From Limnobaculum allomyrinae (lineage in GTDB: Bacteria > Pseudomonadota > Gammaproteobacteria > Enterobacterales > Enterobacteriaceae), in the NCBI RefSeq assembly GCF_016649425.1, contig NZ_JADRCR010000001.1, positions 496,001 through 560,000 of the forward strand: 64,000 nt of DNA, read 5' to 3'. The first letter of the stretch is position 1, and every line of letters begins with the position of its first letter. This document shows positions 33,228 through 42,543 of this stretch, piece after piece. A program made the position numbers and the translations under genes. Under the pieces are notes generated by a model. That model was not told the origin of the DNA. It worked only from the letters and a program-made list of their open reading frames with translations, and ran no database searches.

Positions 33228-34652
33228 ATGAGAACCGAAACAGACTTATTAGGAAATATGATGATACCGGATAATGCTTATTACGGTATTCAGACAGAAC
33301 GGGCCCGGTTAAATTTCGCGGTGTCGGGTAAAACCGCTGTTGATGTCCCTAACTATCTTTGGTCTATTGCGGCCATAAAACGCGCCGCCGCCCAAGCCAA
33401 CAGTGAAATTAATGCACTAGATCCAACCATTGCCAAAGCCATCATTCAAGCTGCCACTGAAGTGATGGAGCATAAGTTCGACGATCAGTTTCCCATTGAT
33501 ATTTTTCAGGGCGGTGGAGGAACCTCCACCAACATGAATATGAATGAAGTTATTGCTAACCGGGCTAATGAAATCCTAACAGGTCATAAAGGTTACGATG
33601 TTGTTCATCCTAATACTCACGTCAATATGTGCCAGTCAACCAACGATGTGATCCCCGCCGCAATGAAAATTACCTGCTGCCTGAATCTGGTGGATTTAAT
33701 CTCTGGCGTTAGTCGCCTTGAAAAGGTGCTGGCACAAAAAACCAAACAATTCGCTCATGTCGTTAAGCTGGGAAGAACCTGCCTGCAAGATGCCGTACCG
33801 ATGACAGTAGGCCAGCAATTTAGCGGTTACCATCATCAAATTAAGCGTTTACACCAGTCGCTGACAGAAGCCCGTAAACAAACTTTTGCTCTGCCATTAG
33901 GCGCCACTGCCATTGGAACCGGTTTATCCACTCAACAGGGGTATCTTGAACATGTCTATCCCCTGTTACAGCAAATCACCGGCGAACCCTTTGTTGCCGA
34001 AGAGAATTTCTTCGACGGATTACAAAATGGGGATAGCTATCTTGAAGTGGCTGCGCAGATTAAAAAGCTGGCGGTCTTTCTCTCGAAGATGTCGACGGAT
34101 TTTCGCCTGCAAGGTTCCGGGCCTCGGGCTGGTTTTAATGAGCTTTTGATACCCGCCGTTCAGCCGGGATCCTCAATTATGCCGGGGAAAATTAATCCGG
34201 TTATTCCGGAGCTGATTAACCAAATTGCCTATCAGGTGATTGGTAACGATCTCAGCATCACCATGGCCGTTGAGGGTGGTGAATTGGATCTCAATGTATG
34301 GGAACCGGTAATCATCAAAGCCCTTTTCGAATCCTGCGGTCTACTCACTAACGCTATCCCAATTCTTATCGATAAATGTTTGCTGGATCTGCAACCCAAC
34401 ATTGAAGTATGCCGTCGTTATGCCGAACAAAGCACTGCATTAGCCACGGTTATCTCCACGCTGTTTGGATACAAAGTTGGCAGTCGGGTTGCCACTCAGG
34501 CCTTTGAACAGAATCTGAGCGTCCGTGAAGTTGTGATTGCTGAAAAAATTCTGACTGAATCACAGGCAGATTATTTGCTCGATCCAATCACCATGTGCGA
34601 TCCCACAGCCAGCGCCGCCGCCATTCATCGCTATCACCAGGAAAACCAATGA
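33228..34652 (+). CDS. aspA: Aspartate ammonia-lyase
   Basis: 474 residues from ATG 33228, eight bases after AGGAG; an in-frame frame from 33195 lacks family sequence. Aspartase converts L-aspartate to fumarate and ammonia in the cytoplasm. Fumarase/aspartase landmarks are visible: GGGGTSTNMNMNEVIANRA, the mobile active-site loop signature GSSIMPGKINPVIPE, and CQSTNDVIPAA. It is slightly divergent from the E. coli enzyme and may be a second, regulated copy. It is followed after 70 bases by a Dcu transporter, forming an aspartate-to-fumarate uptake and conversion module useful in fumarate respiration. Confidence 0.92.
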   Translation: MRTETDLLGNMMIPDNAYYGIQTERARLNFAVSGKTAVDVPNYLWSIAAIKRAAAQANSEINALDPTIAKAIIQAATEVMEHKFDDQFPIDIFQGGGGTSTNMNMNEVIANRANEILTGHKGYDVVHPNTHVNMCQSTNDVIPAAMKITCCLNLVDLISGVSRLEKVLAQKTKQFAHVVKLGRTCLQDAVPMTVGQQFSGYHHQIKRLHQSLTEARKQTFALPLGATAIGTGLSTQQGYLEHVYPLLQQITGEPFVAEENFFDGLQNGDSYLEVAAQIKKLAVFLSKMSTDFRLQGSGPRAGFNELLIPAVQPGSSIMPGKINPVIPELINQIAYQVIGNDLSITMAVEGGELDLNVWEPVIIKALFESCGLLTNAIPILIDKCLLDLQPNIEVCRRYAEQSTALATVISTLFGYKVGSRVATQAFEQNLSVREVVIAEKILTESQADYLLDPITMCDPTASAAAIHRYHQENQ

Positions 34653-34661
34653 GGTCAAACC

Positions 34662-34680
34662 GCCCCTAAACGGGGCTGTT
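34662..34680 (+). terminator. Short hairpin between aspA and dcu
   Basis: GCCCC/GGGGC stem (34662-34676) with loop TAAAC and a weak GTTT tail. It could cause partial termination and lower downstream transporter expression. Confidence 0.45.
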
Positions 34681-34722
34681 TACACAATCGATTGAATTAT
34701 AACAATAATAAGGAAAATCATT

Positions 34723-36027
34723 ATGTTAATACTAGAGATAATCATACTGCTTGGCGCGATAGTATTAGCCGCACGTCTGGGAGGTATTGGCGTAGGCTTG
34801 GCGGGAGGATTAGGGTTAGCCATTGTTATTTTTATCCTTGGGTTACCGCCCGGAGATATTCCTATCGCCGTTATGTTAATTATATTATCCGTCATTCTGG
34901 CACTGTCAGTGATGCAGCAGGCTGGCGGCATGGGTTATATGGTTAAGTGCGCCGAAAAATTATTAAGAAAACACCCTCGCTATATCAATATTCTGGCACC
35001 GGCAACGACCTTTGTGCTCACCACCTTAGCGGGAACCGGTTATACCGCCATGTCGGTGCTTAACGTCATCCAGCAGGTGGCTAAAGAGAACGGTATTCGC
35101 CCAAGTCAGCCGCTAAGCTCTGCGGTGGTCGCCTCTCAGATAGCCATTACCGCCTCTCCTATATCCGCGGCCACTGCCGCTATGTACGTCGTGGTTGAAC
35201 AGATGGGCGTCAGTTTCGGTTCAGCTTTATGCGTTATCATGCCCGCAGCAATATTTGGTTCTGCCGTAGCGGCGTTTGTTGCCAGTCGTCAGGGAATCGA
35301 GCTAAAAGACGATCCTATCTATATTGAACGAGTAAATAAGGGATTAGTTAACTTTATACCGCCAGAAATAAAACTAGTTGAAGCCACCAAAGAAGCTAAA
35401 CGTTCAGTGTGGATCTTCCTGGGCGGTGTCTCATTTATTGTCCTGATGCTACTGTTTAAACCGATAATTGGTCATAAATTGGGCTCGCAGGATATCATTG
35501 TGATCACCATGCTACTGACCTCATTCATTATGGTATTAATGTGTAAAGTAGAGCTAACAACCATAAAGAAAGCGCCAATCTTCCAGGATGGTGCCGAATC
35601 ATTAATTGTAGTTCTGGGTATTGTCTGGTTAAGCGCAACCATCATTGGCGTACATATTCCTGAAATAAAAACTGCAGCCGGAGAAATACTACAGGAGTAT
35701 CCTGCGCTGCTGGCGGTGGTTTTCTTCTTTACCAGTGCCCTACTATTTAGTCAGGGGGCAACCAGCGCATTATTAATCCCTATTGCAGCCTCCTTGCATG
35801 TTGATGCAGCGACGATTTTAGCCAGCTTTGTAGCTGTTAGCGCCTTGTATATCACCAATATCTATCCCACCACCGCATTCGCCATCGCTACTGATGATAC
35901 CGGTTCATTTTTGAGCAAAAAATGGAATGGCTGCTTTATTATCAATCATCCTTTTTTCTTGCCCGGTTTATTGGGGATTGTTTGCGCCATTCCGGTGGGC
36001 TTTATGTTGGCAAACCTGGTTCTCTGA
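34723..36027 (+). CDS. Anaerobic C4-dicarboxylate transporter (DcuA/DcuB family)
   Basis: 434 residues, about 10-12 hydrophobic segments, close in length to E. coli DcuA. Family blocks: ARLGGIGVGLAGGLGL near the N-terminus, SQIAITASPISAATA, and the C-terminal NIYPTTAFAIATDDTGS and NHPFFLPG. Dcu proteins exchange fumarate or aspartate for succinate during anaerobic growth. It follows aspA and ends before a strong terminator. I cannot decide between DcuA and DcuB type from sequence alone; an AAGGAAAA ribosome site supports the start at 34723. Confidence 0.9.
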   Translation: MLILEIIILLGAIVLAARLGGIGVGLAGGLGLAIVIFILGLPPGDIPIAVMLIILSVILALSVMQQAGGMGYMVKCAEKLLRKHPRYINILAPATTFVLTTLAGTGYTAMSVLNVIQQVAKENGIRPSQPLSSAVVASQIAITASPISAATAAMYVVVEQMGVSFGSALCVIMPAAIFGSAVAAFVASRQGIELKDDPIYIERVNKGLVNFIPPEIKLVEATKEAKRSVWIFLGGVSFIVLMLLFKPIIGHKLGSQDIIVITMLLTSFIMVLMCKVELTTIKKAPIFQDGAESLIVVLGIVWLSATIIGVHIPEIKTAAGEILQEYPALLAVVFFFTSALLFSQGATSALLIPIAASLHVDAATILASFVAVSALYITNIYPTTAFAIATDDTGSFLSKKWNGCFIINHPFFLPGLLGIVCAIPVGFMLANLVL

Positions 36028-36056
36028 CAGGCTCATCACTCAGGAAACCATAACGC

Positions 36057-36091
36057 AAAAAAAACGCCATTCCTTCCAGAATGGCGTTTTT
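36057..36091. terminator. Bidirectional terminator dcu / autotransporter
   Basis: AACGCCATTC pairs with GAATGGCGTT around CTTCCA, with A8 on the left and T5 on the right, between convergent genes. Confidence 0.9.
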
Positions 36092-36112
36092 CATTGCTAA
36101 CTCTCAATGACA

Positions 36113-38952
36113 TCAGAAGCTATAACGAACACCTAAATGACCGCTGTATGGCATTTCGATATGTTTGCCGTTAGCGTAGTTGATTTCCGCATAAGTTGAC
36201 CATTGGTCATTAAACTGTGCAGTAAGACCAACGCCATACTTGCCTACCGTGCCGGACATATCATTGGTGAAACGTTCGGTATCATTAATAATCACGTCAT
36301 TGTTTTTCTTAAACTCATGGCTCACGGCTAATCGGCCATAAGGCTTGATAATAGAGCCATCAGCCAAAACAAAAGACTTACCAAATGTGGTACCAACTTC
36401 TGCCTTCAACGATTGTGCAGAATCCGCTTTCACTTTCATACCGCTATCCAGTTTATAACTGGTTTTTCCACCGTGGAATGCAGAACCTAACAGGTAAGGC
36501 TCGATGAAATAGCTATCCAGTTTAATATGCTTACCCGCTTCCAGAGAAATACCGATACCATTGGTATTATCTGTGCCTTTGGTTTTGCCGTCGTTAAATC
36601 TGGCATTGTTTTCTGTTCTGAAGTGGTTTGCTTTCAACACCCCATCCAGATAATAGCCATTATCCATTAACCACGTGGTGTACAAACCTAAAGCATAGCT
36701 ATCCACTTTACCGTCACCACTGCGTGAATCCAGTTCAGAATGAGTATAAGAGAACAAGCCACCAATAATCAGTCGGCTACCGTCCAGCTCAATTCCATGG
36801 TCACCACCCAGCATGACACCATTCATGTCTTGCTTATAGCCAACATTGTCGGTAGAAACGCGATAACGGTTAGTAATATATTTACCCCAGGCGCCATTTT
36901 GCGGTGCACGGTTATCACGCAAATCACCTAAACGCGCTCTTAATGTTGATAGTTCACCGTCCCAGATGGTTGGCGTAACGTTAGCTAACGCAATTACCGA
37001 TTTCGCGCTATCTGATAGCTCAGGTTCTGGATTTGGCGAAACACCTCCCGGGCCTTCACCGCCAGGTATTTCCGGATCAACAGGGCCCGGCTCTTCCGGA
37101 TCGACAGGGCCTGGCACTTCAGGCTCTACGTATGTTGGTGATAAATACCAGTTGTCCTGATCCCCTGCCTCTCCTTGTACTAAATAGTACTTATAGGCAC
37201 CCAGATCGACGCTGCCGTTCAGCAGAGTAAAGCTATCCGTTGTACTTCCATTAGCAAAAATCAGGTGATGGGGATTAACACCCGCGATCGTCGATCTTAA
37301 CTCCTGGCCAGAATCTCTGACATTAACGTTAAAAGCACCGCTGATAGAGTCACTAATATTGAGGAAATCCCCCTGTTCACCATTAATATTAGTACTCATC
37401 ACAAAGGTACCGGTACCCGACAAGTTTTCCAACTCCAGACGACTATACTTACCTGCATCACTTCCATCCTGACGACCAAAAACAACCGAACCATTATTCA
37501 TGGCTAAATTTGCTACTGTGGCCGTTGACTCAGAAGTGGTGTCATTATGTTGAACGTACAGTCGTGAGTTTTCACTATTCAGATTCACATTGCTGGCGTA
37601 GGCACCTTTGCCTAAATTTCCGGTCCAGCTGTGGCTGTCACCGGCAATCAGCGTTAAAGAACCATCATTCACATCCATGGTACCGGTAGAATAGCCACCG
37701 TAAGCAATCGTTGAACGACCATTTCCCTGAATTGTGGTGTTTTCAACGTGACCACGTTCATCGACGAACTGCGAACCACCATCAATTAACGTATCTTTAG
37801 CTTCACCATAATAATCAACCCGCTGTACGCCGCCGCCATAAATGGTTGCATTCTGGGCCAGAGGCCGCTTACCTATCCATCCGTCCTGAGGCCACTAATC
37901 CAGCCGCCTTTACTACCGCTGACAACTTGCAGGCCATACACCTTTGCACCATCAGAAATACCGGTTTGTACCTGCTGGCGTCCACCTTCATGGATGGTGG
38001 CATTGGTTGACTTCTGCTGACGTGACACTGAAGTGCCATCCATAATCCAGTCGCCATTTATCCACTCACCATCAACCGCGGTAATTAACTGCCAACCATA
38101 AACCTGTGCTCCGTCAGAAATACCGGCCTGAACCAGTTGACGCCCACCGGCATAAATAGTCCCATTCTGATCGGATATCTTTTCGTCACCAGAACCGGCA
38201 TACACCAACTGGAAACCGCCATCATAGACTTTAGTGTCGATAGCGACACCACTGGCTAATTGATAACTGCCGCTACCGATATGAGAATTCGTTGCAGTGC
38301 CGCCATAAATAATCTGCTCACCGCCATTTTTAACCAAAGTATCTTCAACAACCGCAGTGCTCATAACGGATAACTGCTGTTTACCACCGTCAATCAGGTT
38401 TGCCTGAGCATAACCACCACTGTCAATAACCTGTAATCCACCGGCCATGACCGTTGTGTTATAAGCTTCAGCTCCGTTGTTAACCGATATGCTGCCATTA
38501 CTTTCAACTAAAGTATCAAATGCTTTTGCAGTACTGCTAAGCTGTAAATAGCCACCTAAGATTTTTGAACCATCACTGACGGTGCCTTTCACCAGTGTAC
38601 CAACGGCAACACTGTTGCTTTGCATGGTAAACTGCGCAGAATTGATGGTGGTATTCAGGCTGTATGAATTGTTAGAAATAGTGAGTATCTGCCCCATCGC
38701 ATCCAAACGGGTTCTGATAATTTCACGATTATAAATGTATTTGTGATCGTCAATTGTTGCCCGATATACCGAGTTCCACACATTCGATATACGCTCTCCG
38801 TCATCGGAATAATCAGCGTTATTTAGAATATCCGAGATAGCAGGTGATTTTTTGTTAGGCTCAAACGGATCCTGGGGAAATACCGCGGCGTGAACAGTCG
38901 TCGATAAGGAAAATAGCGCTGGTAGCGCCAATACAAGCGGCTTAAGTTTCAT
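36113..38952 (-). pseudogene. AIDA-type autotransporter adhesin, interrupted by a frameshift
   Basis: Two minus-strand frames make one autotransporter. The first (38952-37873) has a signal peptide (…STTVHAA) and a passenger of imperfect AIDA-like repeats (GGxQxV, NATIxxGGxQ units). It stops at 37873 in SGLRTDG. The second frame is open from just upstream of that stop and continues the same repeat (ATIYGGGVQRVDYYG) to 36113. It encodes a Pro/Glu/Gly-rich linker with PEEPGPVDP repeats (around 37040-37120) and a C-terminal beta-barrel ending in GVRYSF. Restoring one base near GGCCTCAGG on the minus strand (about 37880-37895) would join them into about 947 residues. As read, the passenger is severed from its translocator. 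A sequencing error is possible. Confidence 0.85.
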
Positions 38953-39262
38953 AATCTAAATCCCTTAGGTAGAAAGGCGTATCCAATGCGTCACTTAAAT
39001 CAAAGTATCAAAAATAAATGCGTTGCCTAAAAACAAAAAAAGATCATTAGCTAAGCATTAATTAAGAGACTATGTATAAATATTAACACACACATTTAGC
39101 AAATTGGTAGCCTTAGTTACGAAAATATAAGGATTTTAATCAGACAGCCCTGTAACCATTAGAAATAAAAAGAAATATTAAAAAATAAATTACTCATTTA
39201 TTAAAGTGTTTCACGTAGTATAAATTATCACCATAAAAATAGAATTATAATAGTGAAATCAG

Positions 39263-39303
39263 AAAACCTTTTAATATATCTATTTATATTAAAAGGTTTT
39301 TTA
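39263..39303. terminator. Perfect 16-bp stem-loop, bidirectional terminator-like
   Basis: AAAACCTTTTAATATA (39263-39278) pairs perfectly with 39285-39300, loop TCTATT, with T after and A before. No gene ends close by: GT90 ends 233 bases away. It could insulate the autotransporter promoter from GT90 or end a small RNA. Confidence 0.55.
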
Positions 39304-39485
39304 TTGATTACAATCATAAAACTAATCTGTTACTTTAAAAATAACTTATTGTATCTAATTGATAAAAAAATATTTAAATTAAAATTATCACCACCGTTAC
39401 TACTTAATCAGTAATAATTAATATCGAATTTTATTTAAATAATACATTTAATGGAGTGGCATACCTTAATACATCAGAAAATAGA

Positions 39486-39506
39486 ACGGTGGATAATGAC
39501 CACCGT
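39486..39506 (-). terminator. Terminator of the GT90 gene
   Basis: ACGGTGG/CCACCGT stem with a 7-base loop, followed on the minus strand by a T-rich stretch, 30 bases after the GT90 stop. Confidence 0.6.
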
Positions 39507-39535
39507 CTTGTCTACTTCCAGGAAAACAGTGCAAT

Positions 39536-40459
39536 TTACTGTCCCGACAGGGAAAAATACTTCTTCATCACTAACAAAGAAATCGCCGTCTCTTGCACGT
39601 TATCAAGAAACTGTGACACATAGGTATTAGCGTTATTGATAATCATTTTAGCCTCATCAATATGATGAGAATAGTAAGCTATTTTTTCTTCCAAATCGGA
39701 AAAATCATCTTTTAGTAACACATAATGGAAATCAGGAACCAATGTTCCTTCCATAAACCAACTCTCAATACGTGGCTTACGCATAAAACAGAGAGAATTA
39801 GAGTGCATAATCCATTTCAGATTCGTGGCAACATCGTTCCCTTCAATGCTGATGATGAACTTATACTTCATCTGTTCAGTTTCACACATCAGATTCTTTC
39901 TTTTTGCATCAGCATATCGCCCGGTATCGGCCACATCAACTAATGGGGAATCATGAAAGTTATCAAGTAACAGCTTTCTGGCATCCTGATAGCAAGCGCC
40001 TCGAAACACGGCCATATCCCGCTTTTGCTCAAAAGGGATCGAATCATTAAACAGACGAAAATGGCGTATTTTGTTTAGCTTCAACAACACCGAATTTTGA
40101 TTATCTCCGGCTATTGGCCGCGTTTTTAACAAAGTCGGTTTATCCGGAATATGCTTTATATCACCGAGAAAATAGTTAAAGCGTAGATGAGGATCAAAAT
40201 AGCGTGCAGACTCCATTAAGTCATAATAATAGCTACTGGGATGACCCTTAACCGTCAATTTGCCACATTCAATGGCTGATTCATCCAAAACAAAGGGCTT
40301 ATTGAGTTTATTGTAGTAATTCACTCGATAATCAATGTAGTCCCGTTGAGAGTCGCTAATGCTATCGAGTAATCGATGAATATTTCTCCGAAAAAAAGAT
40401 CGGGGAATCAAATCCTTGATAATATTTTTAGTATAAAATGGGATCTTCTCACTATGCAT
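39536..40459 (-). CDS. Glycosyltransferase family 90 (CAP10-like)
   Basis: 307 residues. The second half has the GT90/CAP10 pattern: RDMAVFRGACYQDAR, then KYKFIISIEGNDVATNLKW, SNSLCFMRKP, ESWFMEGTLVPDFHYV. In bacteria such proteins usually add sugars to lipopolysaccharide core (LpsA type); in eukaryotes GT90 includes protein O-glucosyltransferases. No signal peptide is seen, so it is cytoplasmic. It stands alone, not in an LPS cluster, and its nearest same-strand neighbour is the AIDA-type autotransporter, separated by terminator-like hairpins. AT-rich codon use and flanks suggest acquisition. Acceptor unknown. Confidence 0.8.
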   Translation of the reverse strand: MHSEKIPFYTKNIIKDLIPRSFFRRNIHRLLDSISDSQRDYIDYRVNYYNKLNKPFVLDESAIECGKLTVKGHPSSYYYDLMESARYFDPHLRFNYFLGDIKHIPDKPTLLKTRPIAGDNQNSVLLKLNKIRHFRLFNDSIPFEQKRDMAVFRGACYQDARKLLLDNFHDSPLVDVADTGRYADAKRKNLMCETEQMKYKFIISIEGNDVATNLKWIMHSNSLCFMRKPRIESWFMEGTLVPDFHYVLLKDDFSDLEEKIAYYSHHIDEAKMIINNANTYVSQFLDNVQETAISLLVMKKYFSLSGQ

Positions 40460-41429
40460 AAATACCTTTTCCTGGCATCACAATACTCTTGAATAAGTGT
40501 AGTCTTACCAATCAAAACTCTCTGCTTTTAAAGCAATATTTATCACGTAATTCAGTGTTATGTACATCAGAAAGGATAATCCCCCACTCAACTGTACCAA
40601 CCCTACCTGATATTGGTTCTTTATTTTTCATTTATGTTCCGTGCAAACATCCATTTTTTACAAAATATCACAAACAAAATATAACCCAATAAAATAATAA
40701 CCATGGTTATTATTTTCTCATTTCACACATACCTTTCCTCATTATATATAAGCAAAACACCAGGAATATATAAATCATGTTATTCAAACGCTCACTACTA
40801 AATGGCTATTCAATAGCACTTATCAAAAAAACAGTAGTAACAGTGGATACTCTGTAATGCACAACCTCCGATTATAAAAGGCTTTTGTAAGTTCTTTGCG
40901 CTAAATACATTAATAATAAAAATAGCGTTCATAGCTGATGAGTAAAATATGATGTAAAACAAAGTAGATAATTTATACTTATAAAATAAAAAATATCAGA
41001 ACAATAATCTTTAGAATGTAACCTCATCAATCCACATGGCTATCCTGGCTAATCACCCCTAATATCAACAGAATAATCATTTCATTTAATATCAATTAGT
41101 TATAATAAAAACATATTAAAAAATCAGGAATGTGACATAAAATAATTAATTATGTTTACTTATTGTTATGAGATTTAAAAAATTTAATAATTTTATTTTT
41201 GAAATGAAAACTACGCATTCCCATATAGCAGAAAAACACTTTCGCTATATATTTTTTAACATAACGAATATCTATCTACTCGTGAAAATAATGTGATGTA
41301 CTGCATATACATTAATAATAGAAATAATTACTATTATTAATAATCATAAATGGGTAGTGATATTTCTTTATTAAAAACTCAACCAATAACAGACGCTACT
41401 GAATCTAATAATGAGGATGGTTATTTATT
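40460..41429. other. Long AT-rich intergenic region GT90 / torY
   Basis: About 970 bases of strongly AT-rich DNA between divergent GT90 and torY. Weak ORFs present (40489-40692, 41350-41685) lack ribosome sites or overlap torY. I see no clear FNR, NarL or TorR box. Such AT-rich DNA is typical of H-NS-bound accessory regions. Confidence 0.5.
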
Positions 41430-42527
41430 ATGGCAGGAAGGAAGTCAAAGTTTTTACTATTTATCTGTTCAGCATTATTGCTGGGGCTGTTTGCGTTTAG
41501 CGGTGGCAGCTATGTATTACACAAAACCTCAGAAACCAGTTTTTGCCTCTCATGCCATACGATGCAGGCGGCCTATGAAGAATATCAGGGTTCAGTTCAC
41601 TTTAAAAACCAGAAAGGTATTCGTGCTGAATGCTCAGACTGTCATATTCCACAGGCTCCAGTTGATTTCTTACTGGCAAAAATGAAAGCCAGCAAAGACG
41701 TTTACCATCAGTTTGTCACAGGAAAAATTGATACGCCTGAAAAATATGAAGAGCAGCGTCTGGCTATGGCACAAACGGTTTGGCACCAATTACAGCAAAA
41801 CGACTCGGCAACCTGTCGTTCATGTCATCAATTTGATGCGATGGATATCCAGGCTCAAAGTGCCGATGCCCAAAAGATGCATGAACTGGGTATTAAAGAG
41901 AAACAGACCTGTATTGATTGCCATAAGGGTGTAGCTCACTTCCCACCAGAAATTAAAATGGATGAAAAAGCACAAGAAGCGTTACTGAGTGAAGCTAAGC
42001 AAACCTCTCAGGATGCGAAACTGGTCTATCCGGTTCAGCCAGTCAAACTCAGTGAACTGGGAACCGCCTACCCTGCTACTGCGTTAAAAGTGCTGAAATC
42101 CGATGCGTCCGGTCGACAAGTTGAGTTGAACGGAAGCCAGATGAAAGGGGCTGAACAGGTTATCTATCTGGAAAAAGGTCAGCGCCTGATTCTCGCAACA
42201 TTGACTGAACAAGGGGAAAAAGCACTAAAGATTAACGCTGACTTTGTTAAGGATGAATACGACAACCAATGGCGTCCGGTAACCTTAGTCGCCACCATAA
42301 CCGAACCCGTATTGTCTGATCTGACCCCACTATGGAGCTACGCCGAAAATTTAGACAACGTTTACTGTTCCGGCTGTCACGCCAAAATCTCCTCCAAACA
42401 CTATACCGTCAATGCCTGGCCCGCTGTGGCAAAAGGCATGGGAGCCAGAACTGATATCTCTCCACAGGATTTGGATATTTTAACCAAGTATTTCCAATAC
42501 AACGCCAAAGATATAAACAGTCACTAA
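41430..42527 (+). CDS. torY: Pentahaem c-type cytochrome TorY
   Basis: 365 residues, near the E. coli TorY length (366). An N-terminal membrane anchor (about 8-28) is followed by four NapC/NirT-type haem motifs: CLSCH (39-43), CSDCH (68-72), CRSCH (129-133), CIDCH (161-165). A C-terminal fifth-haem domain has CSGCH (313-317) and the TorC/TorY ending MGARTDIS…[15 protein letters not shown]. It passes electrons from menaquinol to the periplasmic TMAO reductase. It is 16 bases upstream of torZ, forming torYZ. Confidence 0.95.
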   Translation: MAGRKSKFLLFICSALLLGLFAFSGGSYVLHKTSETSFCLSCHTMQAAYEEYQGSVHFKNQKGIRAECSDCHIPQAPVDFLLAKMKASKDVYHQFVTGKIDTPEKYEEQRLAMAQTVWHQLQQNDSATCRSCHQFDAMDIQAQSADAQKMHELGIKEKQTCIDCHKGVAHFPPEIKMDEKAQEALLSEAKQTSQDAKLVYPVQPVKLSELGTAYPATALKVLKSDASGRQVELNGSQMKGAEQVIYLEKGQRLILATLTEQGEKALKINADFVKDEYDNQWRPVTLVATITEPVLSDLTPLWSYAENLDNVYCSGCHAKISSKHYTVNAWPAVAKGMGARTDISPQDLDILTKYFQYNAKDINSH

Positions 42528-42543
42528 TAAAAGAGGATGGCAT

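Larger units (their letters stand above)
38953..39535. other. AT-rich intergenic region with two hairpins
   Basis: About 580 bases upstream of the autotransporter gene. It contains the GT90 terminator hairpin (39486-39506) and a 16-bp perfect stem (39263-39300); the remainder is AT-rich promoter-like sequence without ORFs. Confidence 0.6.

Noticed and set aside
37865-37900. Programmed frameshifting in the autotransporter
   Set aside because: No slippery heptamer or downstream structure is evident; a simple one-base loss explains the data.
36900-38950. CRISPR-like repetition in the autotransporter gene
   Set aside because: Repeats are imperfect and encode AIDA-type protein repeats and a Pro-Glu-Gly linker, not uniform repeats with unique spacers.
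40489-40692. 67-codon plus-strand ORF
   Set aside because: Weak start, no family resemblance, within AT-rich intergenic DNA.
41350-41685. 111-codon ORF ahead of torY
   Set aside because: It overlaps torY in another frame and its protein has no pattern; torY coding is unambiguous.
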